A stretch of 41,500 nt of DNA, taken from Rhodocyclaceae bacterium. Its GTDB lineage: Bacteria > Pseudomonadota > Gammaproteobacteria > Burkholderiales > Rhodocyclaceae. Numbering within the stretch: position 1 is the first letter of the stretch; each line of letters opens with the position of its first letter. Both the position numbers and the translations under genes were made by a program. A model generated the notes under the pieces. The model searched no databases. It was not told the DNA's origin and saw nothing but the letters and a program-made list of their open reading frames with translations. The stretch covers positions 1-41,500 of the forward strand of contig JAGRFZ010000135.1 of the NCBI GenBank assembly GCA_020445785.1. The letters run 5' to 3'. Positions 8,954 to 16,992 of the stretch are shown here, piece by piece.

Positions 8954-9772
8954 CTAGGGCGGAGCGGGAGTACGCAATTCCTCGGTGGCAACAAGCTCGA
9001 AGCTTTTCCCGTCACCGCTGTAATCCCAGCGTTCGACCAGCAGTTGACGCGGAGTGGTTCCCGCACTTTCGATGCGCAACAGGTTGACCGAATTCGGTGC
9101 TCCGGCGCGGACCCTGTTGCTCAGTGCCGTACCCGCCTGCACAACCCACAGCGGCGCCGGCAAGACCGGTTCACGCTGGTGCATGGCCATGACATAAGGC
9201 AGGTGGATGTGACCACCCATCACGACATCGGCGCCCGCCGCCGCCCAGCAGCGCAGGGCTTTCTCGTGGCCGTGCAGCAGATCGTGGGACTCCTCGGCGC
9301 TCGGCGTCGCCAGTGGTTGGTGGGTGGCAACGATGCGCCAGCGATCCGCAGGTGCCTGCCTGAGGCGCGCCGCAACACGATCGATCTGTTCGTCGCTCAC
9401 TTCCCCGTCGATATGCCGGTACCAGCGTGTGGTATTCAGTGTCAGCAACAGTACGTCCTCATTCTCATACTCGTTCTCCAGGCTGTGCCCGAACGCCTCT
9501 GTGTAGTTGGCATAGGGGCGCAGCAGTCGCGCCAGAGGGTTGAAAAGCGGGATGTCATGGTTGCCCGGGAGCGCCACTACCTGCGGCACATTGAGCGCAT
9601 CGACGAATTCGCGCGCACGGGCAAACTGCCGCCGCGTCGCGCGCTGCGTGATGTCACCGGATAACAGGAGGAGTTGCGGCTGTTGTTGCTGCACCAGTTG
9701 TCGCAGCGCCTGCACTACAGGCGCGCGCTCGGTGCCGAAATGGGGGTCGGACACCTGAAGTAGTAACGTCAT
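8954..9772 (-). CDS. Calcineurin-like metallophosphoesterase
   Basis: A 272-residue phosphoesterase with the full metal-site set in order: SDPHFG (D-x-H) at the N-terminus, LLSGDIT (GD), ALPGNHDIP (GNHD), a central histidine in ATHQPL, and GGHIHLPY (GHxH). This is the CpdA/class III cyclic-nucleotide phosphodiesterase-like branch, but the substrate may equally be a phosphomonoester or phospholipid. The ATG overlaps the stop of the upstream lipid kinase gene by four bases, so both are made from one minus-strand transcript. The pairing suggests a role in lipid or phosphoester turnover, which is inference. Confidence 0.85.
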   Translation of the reverse strand: MTLLLQVSDPHFGTERAPVVQALRQLVQQQQPQLLLLSGDITQRATRRQFARAREFVDALNVPQVVALPGNHDIPLFNPLARLLRPYANYTEAFGHSLENEYENEDVLLLTLNTTRWYRHIDGEVSDEQIDRVAARLRQAPADRWRIVATHQPLATPSAEESHDLLHGHEKALRCWAAAGADVVMGGHIHLPYVMAMHQREPVLPAPLWVVQAGTALSNRVRAGAPNSVNLLRIESAGTTPRQLLVERWDYSGDGKSFELVATEELRTPAPP

Positions 9773-10743
9773 GAGGGTTCACGCTCTGCAGCCGGTGGCC
9801 GGATCAGGAACAGCGGCTGCGGTGACACGCGAAAGTCCAGCGGCAGTTGCAACCAGCGAATCTCTCCGTCGGTTGCGACCTTGATGCGCCGGCCGCGAAA
9901 CGGCCACGCTGTCGTCACATCGAGGCGCGTAACCGGAAAGCTGAGCAGTCTGCCGGATGTGCCCAGCTGGCCCAGGGCGCCGCGCAGCAACAACCCCAGC
10001 ATGGCGAGGCGGCGCACCGGCTTCAGCACGATAGCGGCCAACTCGCCCCTGTCGATGTCCTGTGCCAGTGGCAGGCCCAACTGCTCCATCTGCAGGGCGT
10101 TGTTGCCGACAAACAGGGTCGGGGTGCGCAGCTTCCGCTGCACCTGCGGCGTGCTGACCTGCAAGCGCAGTGTGCGGTAGCCCCCCATCAGGGTGAAAAA
10201 CGCGGCGACAAAAGCGACGAAGCGGTTGCGCCCGAGGTAGTGCTTCCAGTTTTCGCGTTCCTCCAGCAGTTGCGGATACAGCCCGAGGCTGGCGTTTACC
10301 AGGAATACGCGGTCGTTCACCAGGCCGACCTGGACCGCCTGCGGCTGCTCGCTGAGTAACACCTGCAGCGCCTCGGATGTATCAAACGGGATATGGTGGG
10401 CGCGGCTGAAATAGTTGAACGTGCCCTGTGGCAGTACGCCGAACGCGCAACCGCTGCCCAGCACCGCCTGCGCCACCGCATTGATGGTGCCGTCGCCGCC
10501 GGCGGCGACGACGGCCCCGTCGCACTCGCGGGCGCGCTCGCCCAGGGATCTGGCCAGCTTGCCGATCGCTTCCGGGCGCTCGATCGGGACGAAGCGGTAG
10601 TCCCGGCCGGAGGCGGCGAGCACGGCGGCGATGCAGGCGTGGGCCTGCGCCTGGTCGTGGGCGCCGGAACGCGGGTTGAACAGGATCTCGATCGGGCCGA
10701 CGCCCGCTCCGGTCGGGCGCGGCCGGTTTTCGGAAGACTTCAC
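9769..10743 (-). CDS. Diacylglycerol kinase-like lipid kinase (DAGK catalytic domain)
   Basis: From a GTG at 10743 the product has 324 residues. LFNPRSG near the N-terminus and VAAGGDGTINAVAQAV are the nucleotide-binding motifs of the DAGK/YegS/sphingosine-kinase family, and GVLPQGTFNYFSR follows. It should phosphorylate a diacylglycerol-type lipid using ATP. The frame is open further upstream to an ATG at 10893, but that extra 50-residue stretch is proline-rich, lies across the divergent promoter region and overlaps the start of the next gene, so I prefer the GTG. The ribosome site is poor either way. The upstream third of the gene (10,441-10,743) is much richer in GC than the rest. The break falls in or just beside the GGDGTIN motif, as discussed in the findings. 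Confidence 0.8.
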   Translation of the reverse strand: MKSSENRPRPTGAGVGPIEILFNPRSGAHDQAQAHACIAAVLAASGRDYRFVPIERPEAIGKLARSLGERARECDGAVVAAGGDGTINAVAQAVLGSGCAFGVLPQGTFNYFSRAHHIPFDTSEALQVLLSEQPQAVQVGLVNDRVFLVNASLGLYPQLLEERENWKHYLGRNRFVAFVAAFFTLMGGYRTLRLQVSTPQVQRKLRTPTLFVGNNALQMEQLGLPLAQDIDRGELAAIVLKPVRRLAMLGLLLRGALGQLGTSGRLLSFPVTRLDVTTAWPFRGRRIKVATDGEIRWLQLPLDFRVSPQPLFLIRPPAAEREPS

Positions 10744-10891
10744 CGGCGTCTCATGGTCGGGGGTTGCACGCGGCGCCGGCAGCGGACCCGCCGGCGACTC
10801 ACTCGGGCGTTCGATCGTGGTGCGACCGGGAGGTTCGGGCGCCCCTGGTTTATGCTGGCAGGCGGGCACGGTCGCGAAACGGGAGTATGGC

Positions 10892-11749
10892 ATGGAGCAG
10901 GCTTGCGATCTGGATCACCTGCGCCGTTGGATCGGCCGCCGGGAGCGGCGAGAAGAAGTCCTCACGGCGTTTCCGCTGCGCGCCCTCAAGGCGACATTGG
11001 AGGCGCCCTATGTCGGCGAAGGCGAGGCCGGCGAGGCGCTGCCTCCGCTGTGGCATTGGCTGTACTTCCTGCCCCTGGCGGCGCAGTCTTCGCTGGCGCG
11101 CGACGGCCATCCGCACAAGGGGGGCTTTCTGCCGCCCGTTCCGCTGCCGCGCCGCATGTGGGCAGGCGGGCGTTTCGGATTCACGACCCCGCTGACGATC
11201 GGGGCGCGTGCGGTGCGCGATTCCACCGTAACGCGCGTCGAAGCGCGCCACGGGCAGAGCGGCGCGTTGGTGTTCGTGACGGTTCGCCACGACATTGCCG
11301 CCGACGGCGGCGCCTGCCTGTGGGAAGAGCACGACATCGTCTATCGCGCGGCGCAGGGCGACGGACGTCGCGCCGGCGCCGCGAACGTGGTGGGGCCGGG
11401 CACGTTTCATCGCGAGGTCTCTGCCGACGAGGTGCTGCTGTTCCGCTATTCGGCCCTGACCTTCAACGGCCACCGCATCCACTACGATCGGCGCTTCGCG
11501 ACCGAGGTCGAAGGCTACCCGGGGCTGGTGGTGCATGGCCCGTTGATCGCGACCCTGCTGATCGATCTGCTGCTGCGAGAACGCCCGACGGCCAGGCTCG
11601 CTGCCTTCGAATACCGCGCCCTGAGGCCGGTCTTCGATGGCCGGCCATTGCAGCTATGTGGTCACTGCGACGGCGCATCGTCGGTGCGCCTGTGGGCGCG
11701 CGACGAGCACGGATTCGAGATCATGGCGGCGAGCGCCCGCCTCGCCTGA
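10892..11749 (+). CDS. FAS1-like / HTD2-type double hot-dog acyl-CoA dehydratase
   Basis: A 285-residue protein of the mesaconyl-/itaconyl-CoA hydratase group. The N-terminal half (PPLWHWLYFLPLAAQSSLARDGHP, here split by a loop, then GGFLPPVPLPRRMWAGG) is the FAS1-like domain. The C-terminal half holds the catalytic hot-dog motif FNGHRIHYDRRFA and EGYPGLVVHGPL. Family members hydrate or dehydrate branched or dicarboxylic 2-enoyl-CoA esters such as mesaconyl-C4-CoA. The start is supported by GGGAG at 10881-10885. It is divergent from the lipid kinase and about 15 bases upstream of the VOC gene. The exact substrate is open. It is the first gene wholly inside the high-GC part of the window. Confidence 0.82.
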   Translation: MEQACDLDHLRRWIGRRERREEVLTAFPLRALKATLEAPYVGEGEAGEALPPLWHWLYFLPLAAQSSLARDGHPHKGGFLPPVPLPRRMWAGGRFGFTTPLTIGARAVRDSTVTRVEARHGQSGALVFVTVRHDIAADGGACLWEEHDIVYRAAQGDGRRAGAANVVGPGTFHREVSADEVLLFRYSALTFNGHRIHYDRRFATEVEGYPGLVVHGPLIATLLIDLLLRERPTARLAAFEYRALRPVFDGRPLQLCGHCDGASSVRLWARDEHGFEIMAASARLA

Positions 11750-11763
11750 AAACGGGAGCCGAC

Positions 11764-12153
11764 ATGTCGATGGACATCGAGGGGCTGGACCACCTGGTGC
11801 TGACCGTGGCCGACATCGAGGCGAGTTGCCGGTTCTATTGCGCCGTGCTCGGGTTCGAGGACGTGCGATTCGGCAATGGGCGGCGGGCGCTGGCGTTCGG
11901 TGCCCACAAGATCAATCTGCACCGGAAGGGCCACGAGTTCGAGCCCAAGGCGGCAGCGCCGACGCCTGGTTCGGCCGACCTGTGTTTCATCTCCCGCCGG
12001 CCGATCGCCGAGATCCTCGCGCACCTCGCCGCCCTCGGCATTGCGGTCGAGGAGGGCCCGGTCGAGCGCACCGGCGCCCGCTCGCGACTCCTGTCGTTGT
12101 ATTTCCGAGACCCGGACGGCAACCTGATCGAAGTCGCCAATCGGATTGCCTGA
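11764..12153 (+). CDS. VOC (glyoxalase/dioxygenase superfamily) protein
   Basis: A 129-residue single VOC protein: LDHLVLTVADIEASCRFYC at the N-terminus and FRDPDGNLIEVAN at the C-terminus give the two beta-alpha-beta-beta-beta modules with the usual metal-binding His and Glu. The family includes glyoxalase I, fosfomycin-resistance proteins, extradiol dioxygenases and methylmalonyl-CoA epimerase. The GRRALAFGAHKINLHRKG segment is common in a generic YaeR/GloA-like group with no settled function. The ATG lies 15 bases after the dehydratase stop, and the TGA is followed directly by the ATG of the MFS gene, so it is operonic with both. Confidence 0.8.
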   Translation: MSMDIEGLDHLVLTVADIEASCRFYCAVLGFEDVRFGNGRRALAFGAHKINLHRKGHEFEPKAAAPTPGSADLCFISRRPIAEILAHLAALGIAVEEGPVERTGARSRLLSLYFRDPDGNLIEVANRIA

Positions 12154-13395
12154 ATGAACGACGCCCGCGACGCGCCGGCGGCGCGGAGCCGATTGTTTCG
12201 CGAACGTGGCTTCGTTTGCTTCTGGATCGCCCGCATCTGCAGCGCCGGTGGCCACCAGATGCTGGGCGTCGCGGTCGCCTGGCAGGTCTGGGACATTACC
12301 GGCAGCGCCTTGGCGCTGGGTTTCGCCGGCCTCGCCCAGTTTCTGCCCAAGCTGCTCCTGATGCCGATGGCCGGCAACTGGGCGGACCGCTTCGAACGGC
12401 GCAGACTGGTCGCGGCGGCACAGGCCCTGCAACTGGCCAGCCTGTTGGCGCTCGTTTGGGCGAATTGGTACGGCAGCCCGACCCCGGGCCTGATCTACGC
12501 GGTATTGGTGGTCAACGGTGTCGGCCGCAGTTTCGAGATGCCGACCTCGCAGGCCTTGCTGCCCGCGCTGGTGCCGCCGGCGATGCTGCCACGCGCGGTG
12601 GCGATGGCGGCATCCGCGTTCCAGTTGTCGACCATCGGCGCGCCGGTCGTGGCGGGCTTCCTCTACGCCCTCGGGCCCGACGTCGTATATGGCGTGGCCA
12701 GCGCCGCGATGGCGCTGGCGGTGTCGTCGGTACTCGGCGCCCGGCCGCTGGTGGCGCAGGCGCGCATGCCGGCGGGGCGCAGCGCCTGGCGCAACTTCGT
12801 CGAGGGCCTGGGCTTCATCCGCCGCGAGCGGGCGGTGCTCGGGGCCATCTCGCTCGACATGATGGCCGTGCTCCTGGGGGGCGCAACGGCGCTTCTGCCG
12901 ATCGTCGCCAGCGAGATCCTGCACACGGATGCCTGGGGCCTCGGCCTGCTGCGGGCGGCGCCGGCCGCCGGGGCGCTGGCCATGTCCCTGTGGCTCGCGC
13001 GCCACGCCCTGCACCGCCGGGTCGGTCGGCTGATGTTCGGATCCGTCACCCTGTTCGGATTCGCCACCATCGTCTTCGGCCTGTCCTCGACGCTGTGGTT
13101 GTCGATGGCGTCTCTGGTGGTGCTCGGCGCGGCCGACATGGTCAGCATGGTGTTTCGCGGCGCCTACATTCAGTTGGCGACGCCCGATGCGATGCGAGGC
13201 CGGGTCGGCGCCGTCAATGGCCTGTTCATTGGTGCTTCCAATCAACTCGGCGAGTTCGAGTCGGGGCTCACCGCCGCCTGGTTCGGCGTCGTGCCGGCGA
13301 TCGTGCTCGGGGGCGTCGGCAGCCTGCTGGTGGTGGTGCTGTGGGCGCGGGGCTTTCCCGAGTTGTGGCGGCTCGACCGGCTACCCCAGGGCTGA
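12154..13395 (+). CDS. MFS exporter, EntS-like
   Basis: A 413-residue membrane protein with about 12 hydrophobic segments. NWADRFERRRLVAAAQALQ is the loop 2-3 signature (GxxxDRxxRR) of the major facilitator superfamily, and the overall layout (FRERGFVCFWIARICSAGGHQM start, long central loop LVAQARMPAGRSAWRN) matches the EntS/MFS_3 group, which export siderophores, drugs or other small molecules. Its start directly abuts the VOC stop. Substrate unknown; the linkage with a VOC protein is often seen around resistance to small electrophiles or antibiotics, but nothing here proves that. Confidence 0.83.
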   Translation: MNDARDAPAARSRLFRERGFVCFWIARICSAGGHQMLGVAVAWQVWDITGSALALGFAGLAQFLPKLLLMPMAGNWADRFERRRLVAAAQALQLASLLALVWANWYGSPTPGLIYAVLVVNGVGRSFEMPTSQALLPALVPPAMLPRAVAMAASAFQLSTIGAPVVAGFLYALGPDVVYGVASAAMALAVSSVLGARPLVAQARMPAGRSAWRNFVEGLGFIRRERAVLGAISLDMMAVLLGGATALLPIVASEILHTDAWGLGLLRAAPAAGALAMSLWLARHALHRRVGRLMFGSVTLFGFATIVFGLSSTLWLSMASLVVLGAADMVSMVFRGAYIQLATPDAMRGRVGAVNGLFIGASNQLGEFESGLTAAWFGVVPAIVLGGVGSLLVVVLWARGFPELWRLDRLPQG

Positions 13396-13524
13396 GTCCC
13401 GGGGGCGATAACCGGGTTTCCCCGGCCGGTTCTTTTCCGGCATGCTGGCAGGGCCCCGGGTCCGACCGGCTGGCGGGCGGCAATGCAGCCAACGCCCGAG
13501 ATCATCGACGACGGAGTACCCGAT

Positions 13525-13992
13525 ATGACCAATCCGGCCCAGGATCGCCGACTGCTCGAGCAGATCCGCCAGCTGTTCAACGAAAAGATCCCATTCAACG
13601 GGGTGCTGGGGCTGCGTATCGATTCGCTGGACTACGATCATCCCCGGGTGCGCTTCGACATGCGACCGGAGCTGGTCGGCAACTTCGTCCGCGGAAATCT
13701 CCACGGCGGGGTCATCTCGGCGGCGATCGACGTGACCGGCGGGCTCGCGGCCTTCCTCGGCGTGCAGAAGAGGCTGGCCGACGAGCCCCTCGAGTCCAAG
13801 CTCGAACGCTTCGGCCAGCTCGGCACCATCGACCTGCGCATCGACTATCTGCGCCCCGGCTTCGGTCAGTGGTTCGAGGCCATCGGCTTCGTGCTGCGCA
13901 CGGGCAACAAGGTCGCGGTGACCCGGATCGAACTGCACAACGACGAAAACAGCCTGATCGCGGTCGGCACCGGCGCCTACGTCGTGGGTTGA
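13525..13992 (+). CDS. YigI-like acyl-CoA thioesterase (PaaI/hot-dog)
   Basis: A 155-residue hot-dog protein. FNEKIPFNGVLGLRIDSL, the central helix GNLHGGVISAAIDVTGGLAAF and the long YLRPGFGQWFEAIGFVLRTGNKVAV region fit the YigI branch of the PaaI superfamily, whose E. coli member hydrolyses medium- and long-chain acyl-CoA. GGAG at 13513-13516 with nine-base spacing favours the ATG at 13525 over an in-frame ATG at 13483. It stands alone between the MFS gene and the HDOD gene with 130 to 190 bases on each side. I see no clear terminator after it. Confidence 0.8.
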   Translation: MTNPAQDRRLLEQIRQLFNEKIPFNGVLGLRIDSLDYDHPRVRFDMRPELVGNFVRGNLHGGVISAAIDVTGGLAAFLGVQKRLADEPLESKLERFGQLGTIDLRIDYLRPGFGQWFEAIGFVLRTGNKVAVTRIELHNDENSLIAVGTGAYVVG

Positions 13993-14078
13993 GATGGGGC
14001 AGGTCGGTGCGACTGCCGTCGCACGCGCCCTGGCACGACGGTCGCTGCCGTGGCGGGGGCTATGCGTCCGGCACTTGC

Positions 14079-14107
14079 TTGAGTCATGCAGGCATCTTCA
14101 GCATACT
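14079..14107 (+). promoter_or_regulatory. Candidate sigma-70 promoter for the HDOD-REC-GGDEF gene
   Basis: TTGAGT (14079-14084) and CATACT (14102-14107) are 17 bases apart, each matching the consensus at four of six positions, about 80 bases before the GTG start. Spacing is ideal; the boxes are moderate. Confidence 0.4.
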
Positions 14108-14185
14108 GGCATCGTCATACATTGATGCGCGCGGCACCGGGTTGCGCGCGCGATTGGGGCGCCTGGGCGCCTGGAGAAACCCGAC

Positions 14186-16102
14186 GTGTCTTCGCTTCCG
14201 GCCATCGACGAACTGCGCCTCAGTGGTGTGCTGCCCAGCCCGAAGGGGGTCGCACTGGCCGTGATGGAGTTGTGCCAGGACGAAACCGCAACGCTCGACG
14301 ACGTGGCGCGCGTCGTGATGACCGATCCGGCGCTGTCCGGCAAGTTGATCCGGCACGCCAACGCCGCTTCGATGGGCGGCCGGCCGGTGGTTTCGGTGGG
14401 CGAGGCGGTGCGCCGCCTCGGGCTGGGCCCGGTCAAGCAGTTGTCCCTCGGGTTTTCGCTGGTCGATCAGTACGGCGAAGGCGCCTGCGAGGGGTTCGAT
14501 TACCAGGCATTCTGGTCGCACTCGCTGCTTGCCGGGCTGGCCATGCAGCGCCTGGCCCGCAATAACGGCATGGGCCCGCCGGACGACCTCTTCGCCTGCG
14601 GACTGTTCTCCCGCATCGGACGCTTGGCACTGGCGACGGCCTACCCCGAAGCCTACGCCGAGATCCTGGCCGCCACCGACCTGCGCGACGCGTCCGCGCT
14701 GGCGGCCGCAGAGCGACTGCGGCTGCAGATCGACCACAATCAGTTGGCGGCGGCGATGCTGGCCGACTGGGGCTTTCCGCCGGCACTCATCGACCCGGTC
14801 GAGTACCACGAGGCGATCGATTCTGGCCGTTTCGACGCCGGTTCGCGAGGATTGCAGATCTGCGAGTCGCTGCGGCTCGCGGTCTGCATTGCCGACCTCG
14901 GGCAGGTCGACGAGTCGGCGCGTCATGCGCTGGTGCCGGATCTCATGTGTGTGGCCGGGCGGGTCGGGCTGGACGAGGAGGAACTCGGCGAACTGCTCGA
15001 TCCGCTGATCGGCCAATGGCACGAATGGGGGGAAATCCTCAACGTACCGACCCATCAGTTGCCGTCGTTCGCCCAGATCGCCAGCGCGCCACCGCCGCGC
15101 GCCGAGGTCACGGCCGACGGTGCGAGCCTGCGGATCCTGCTGGTCGACGATGACGAATCGAGTCGTGAGCTGATCGGAAAGATGCTGGTGGACTCGTGTG
15201 GGCACGAGGTCCAACTCGCCGCCGACGGCCGTTCGGCGCTGGCCATGGCGGTGGACAGTCGCCCCCAGGTGGTGATCACCGATTGGTTGATGCCGGCAAT
15301 GGACGGCCTGGAACTCACTCGCGCCCTGCGCGCCACCGAATGGGGACAGGTGATCTATGTCGTGATGCTGACCGGCGCGGGTACCGAGGCCCAGGTGGAG
15401 GCGGCATTCACCGAAGGTGTGGACGACTATCTGAACAAGCCGGTCGGCGAGGTCGAACTCCGGGCCCGCCTGCGGGCGGCCTGGCGCTACGTCAAGCTCC
15501 ATGACGAATGGGAGCGAGACCGGGCTCAGCTCAAGCGGATCGCATCGGAGCTCGCGGTCAGCAACCGCAAGCTCGAACAGGCGGCGCTCACCGATGCCCT
15601 GACCGGCCTGCCCAACCGCCGTGCCGGCATGTCCCTGTTGGAGCAGGCCTGGAGCGTGAGCCGGCGCGGTGACCAGCCGCTGTCGCTGATGATGGTGGAC
15701 GTGGATCGCTTCAAGGCGATCAACGATGCCCACGGACATGCCGGTGGCGATGCCGCGTTGACCGCGGTGGCCACGACCTTGCGCGCCGAGGCCCGCAAGG
15801 ACGACTGGGTCTGCCGGGTCGGCGGCGAGGAATTTCTGGTGATCTGCCCGAACACGCCATTGCCGGCCGCTGCGAGAACGGCGGAGCGCCTGCGATTGGC
15901 GGTGCGCAAGCTGGCGGTTGCGGTCGGCGATCGGAGTGTGGCGGTGACCGTGAGCATCGGTCTTGCCGGACGCGAGCCCCTGACCCAGGACGCCGACAGT
16001 CTGGTGCGCGATGCCGACAAGGCTTTGTACGCCGCCAAGCACGCCGGCCGCAACCGCTGTTGCCTGGTGCGTGGCGGCAAGACCCACCTGGGCCCGGCCT
16101 GA
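14186..16102 (+). CDS. HDOD - receiver - GGDEF diguanylate cyclase
   Basis: A 638-residue cytoplasmic signalling protein starting at GTG. Residues about 10-215 are an HDOD domain (LPSPKGVALAVMELCQD, MTDPALSGKLIRHANAAS). Residues about 313-435 are a response-regulator receiver (ILLVDDDESS; phospho-acceptor Asp366 in ITDWLMPAMDG; Lys in YLNKPV). Residues about 465-630 form a GGDEF domain (LTDALTGLPNRR; GGEEF at 546-550). The active site is intact, and RKDD at 537-540, five residues before GGEEF, is a complete inhibitory I-site, so it should make c-di-GMP with product feedback. No transmembrane segment or cognate histidine kinase adjoins it. It lies just upstream of the six-gene phosphoramidate-like operon on the same strand, 95 bases away; a regulatory link is possible but unproven. 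Confidence 0.9.
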   Translation: MSSLPAIDELRLSGVLPSPKGVALAVMELCQDETATLDDVARVVMTDPALSGKLIRHANAASMGGRPVVSVGEAVRRLGLGPVKQLSLGFSLVDQYGEGACEGFDYQAFWSHSLLAGLAMQRLARNNGMGPPDDLFACGLFSRIGRLALATAYPEAYAEILAATDLRDASALAAAERLRLQIDHNQLAAAMLADWGFPPALIDPVEYHEAIDSGRFDAGSRGLQICESLRLAVCIADLGQVDESARHALVPDLMCVAGRVGLDEEELGELLDPLIGQWHEWGEILNVPTHQLPSFAQIASAPPPRAEVTADGASLRILLVDDDESSRELIGKMLVDSCGHEVQLAADGRSALAMAVDSRPQVVITDWLMPAMDGLELTRALRATEWGQVIYVVMLTGAGTEAQVEAAFTEGVDDYLNKPVGEVELRARLRAAWRYVKLHDEWERDRAQLKRIASELAVSNRKLEQAALTDALTGLPNRRAGMSLLEQAWSVSRRGDQPLSLMMVDVDRFKAINDAHGHAGGDAALTAVATTLRAEARKDDWVCRVGGEEFLVICPNTPLPAAARTAERLRLAVRKLAVAVGDRSVAVTVSIGLAGREPLTQDADSLVRDADKALYAAKHAGRNRCCLVRGGKTHLGPA

Positions 16103-16126
16103 GCGGCTATTCGCAGCCTCCCTGAT

Positions 16127-16156
16127 TTGCCGGCGGCTTCGCGAATGGCATATCGT
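16127..16156 (+). promoter_or_regulatory. Candidate promoter of the six-gene operon
   Basis: TTGCCG (16127-16132) and TATCGT (16151-16156), 18 bases apart, each match four of six consensus positions. They sit 42 bases before the amidotransferase ATG in the only non-coding gap upstream of the operon. A TTCGCGAA palindrome (16138-16145) lies in the spacer and could be an operator. Confidence 0.35.
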
Positions 16157-16197
16157 GTCGAAGATTCCTCATCCGGCTCGCCGCCCTGCCGCCCGCC

Positions 16198-16992
16198 ATG
16201 CTTTCGTCGCTTTCCCCACGATCGGCACTGATCGCCGTCAGCGCGCGCGCCGTTTCCGTGGCGCGCGGCGCGGATCACCGGCTGCGCGCCCATTGGGCGA
16301 TCGATGGCGATCTGGCGGCCGCATTGCAGCGGGCCGGTGCGACCATCAGCCTGCTGCCGCCACCCGAAGCCGATCGGTGCCGCGAACAGGCGCACCGGTG
16401 CCTTGCTCGTGCCGACGGGTTGGTCCTGCAGGGGGGCGGTGACGTGCGACGGGTTGCGCGTGCCGGCGACCCGGTGGCCGAAGGGCCCGGCCGCGCCCTG
16501 GACGAGCTTCGCGATGGGTGGGATTCGGCCCTGCTCGCGGCCGCCGAAGGTCGGCGCCTTCCGGTGCTCGGCATCTGCCGTGGACTGCATCTGATCAACG
16601 TCGTGCGCGGCGGCTCGCTGTGCGTCGACTGGGCCGGCACCGAGGACGTGACGTGCCATGACGATCGCGCCGATTACGGCAGTTGCCGCCATCCGGTGGC
16701 GCTTGCCGTGGATGGCGTGCTGCGCACGATTTGCCGCACGGACCGCCTGGTCGTGCGTTCGGCCCATCGCCATGCGGTCGGTCGGATCGGCGACGGACTG
16801 GCGGTCGAGGCAGTGGCGGAGGATGGCTGCATCGAGGCCTTGCGGGCAGTCGACCGGGATTGGTTGCTGGGGGTGCAGTGGCATCCGGAACTGGCGGTCG
16901 ACGCGGCCGAGCGGGCGCCGATGCAGGCTTTGCTCCGCCACTTCGTCCAGCAATGCGCCGTTTCCCGCCGCGACGCCGGTGTGCCGGCGTGA
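16198..16992 (+). CDS. Class I glutamine amidotransferase (peptidase C26 type); candidate gamma-glutamyl-CDP-amidate hydrolase
   Basis: A 264-residue stand-alone class I amidotransferase domain of the PuuD/peptidase C26 shape. The nucleophile is Cys127 in GICRGLHLINVVRGGSL, and the catalytic dyad is in VQWHPE (His229, Glu231). There is no synthetase partner domain, so it acts as a gamma-glutamyl hydrolase. In C. jejuni the equivalent protein, Cj1417, removes glutamate from gamma-glutamyl-CDP-amidate, releasing cytidine diphosphoramidate. That role is inferred here from the next five genes; on sequence alone a gamma-glutamyl-GABA hydrolase (PuuD) would be equally possible, but no putrescine genes are present. 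Its TGA overlaps the GTG of the next gene, so it opens a coupled operon. The ribosome site is not obvious. Confidence 0.82.
   Translation: MLSSLSPRSALIAVSARAVSVARGADHRLRAHWAIDGDLAAALQRAGATISLLPPPEADRCREQAHRCLARADGLVLQGGGDVRRVARAGDPVAEGPGRALDELRDGWDSALLAAAEGRRLPVLGICRGLHLINVVRGGSLCVDWAGTEDVTCHDDRADYGSCRHPVALAVDGVLRTICRTDRLVVRSAHRHAVGRIGDGLAVEAVAEDGCIEALRAVDRDWLLGVQWHPELAVDAAERAPMQALLRHFVQQCAVSRRDAGVPA

Noticed and set aside
11637-14264. An 875-codon plus-strand open frame across the VOC, MFS and thioesterase genes
   Set aside because: Its composition is Arg/Gly/Ala-rich and it runs out of frame through three convincing genes.
14084-16087. Long minus-strand frame opposite the HDOD-REC-GGDEF gene
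   Set aside because: The plus strand carries three intact domains; the antisense frame has no domain or start signal.
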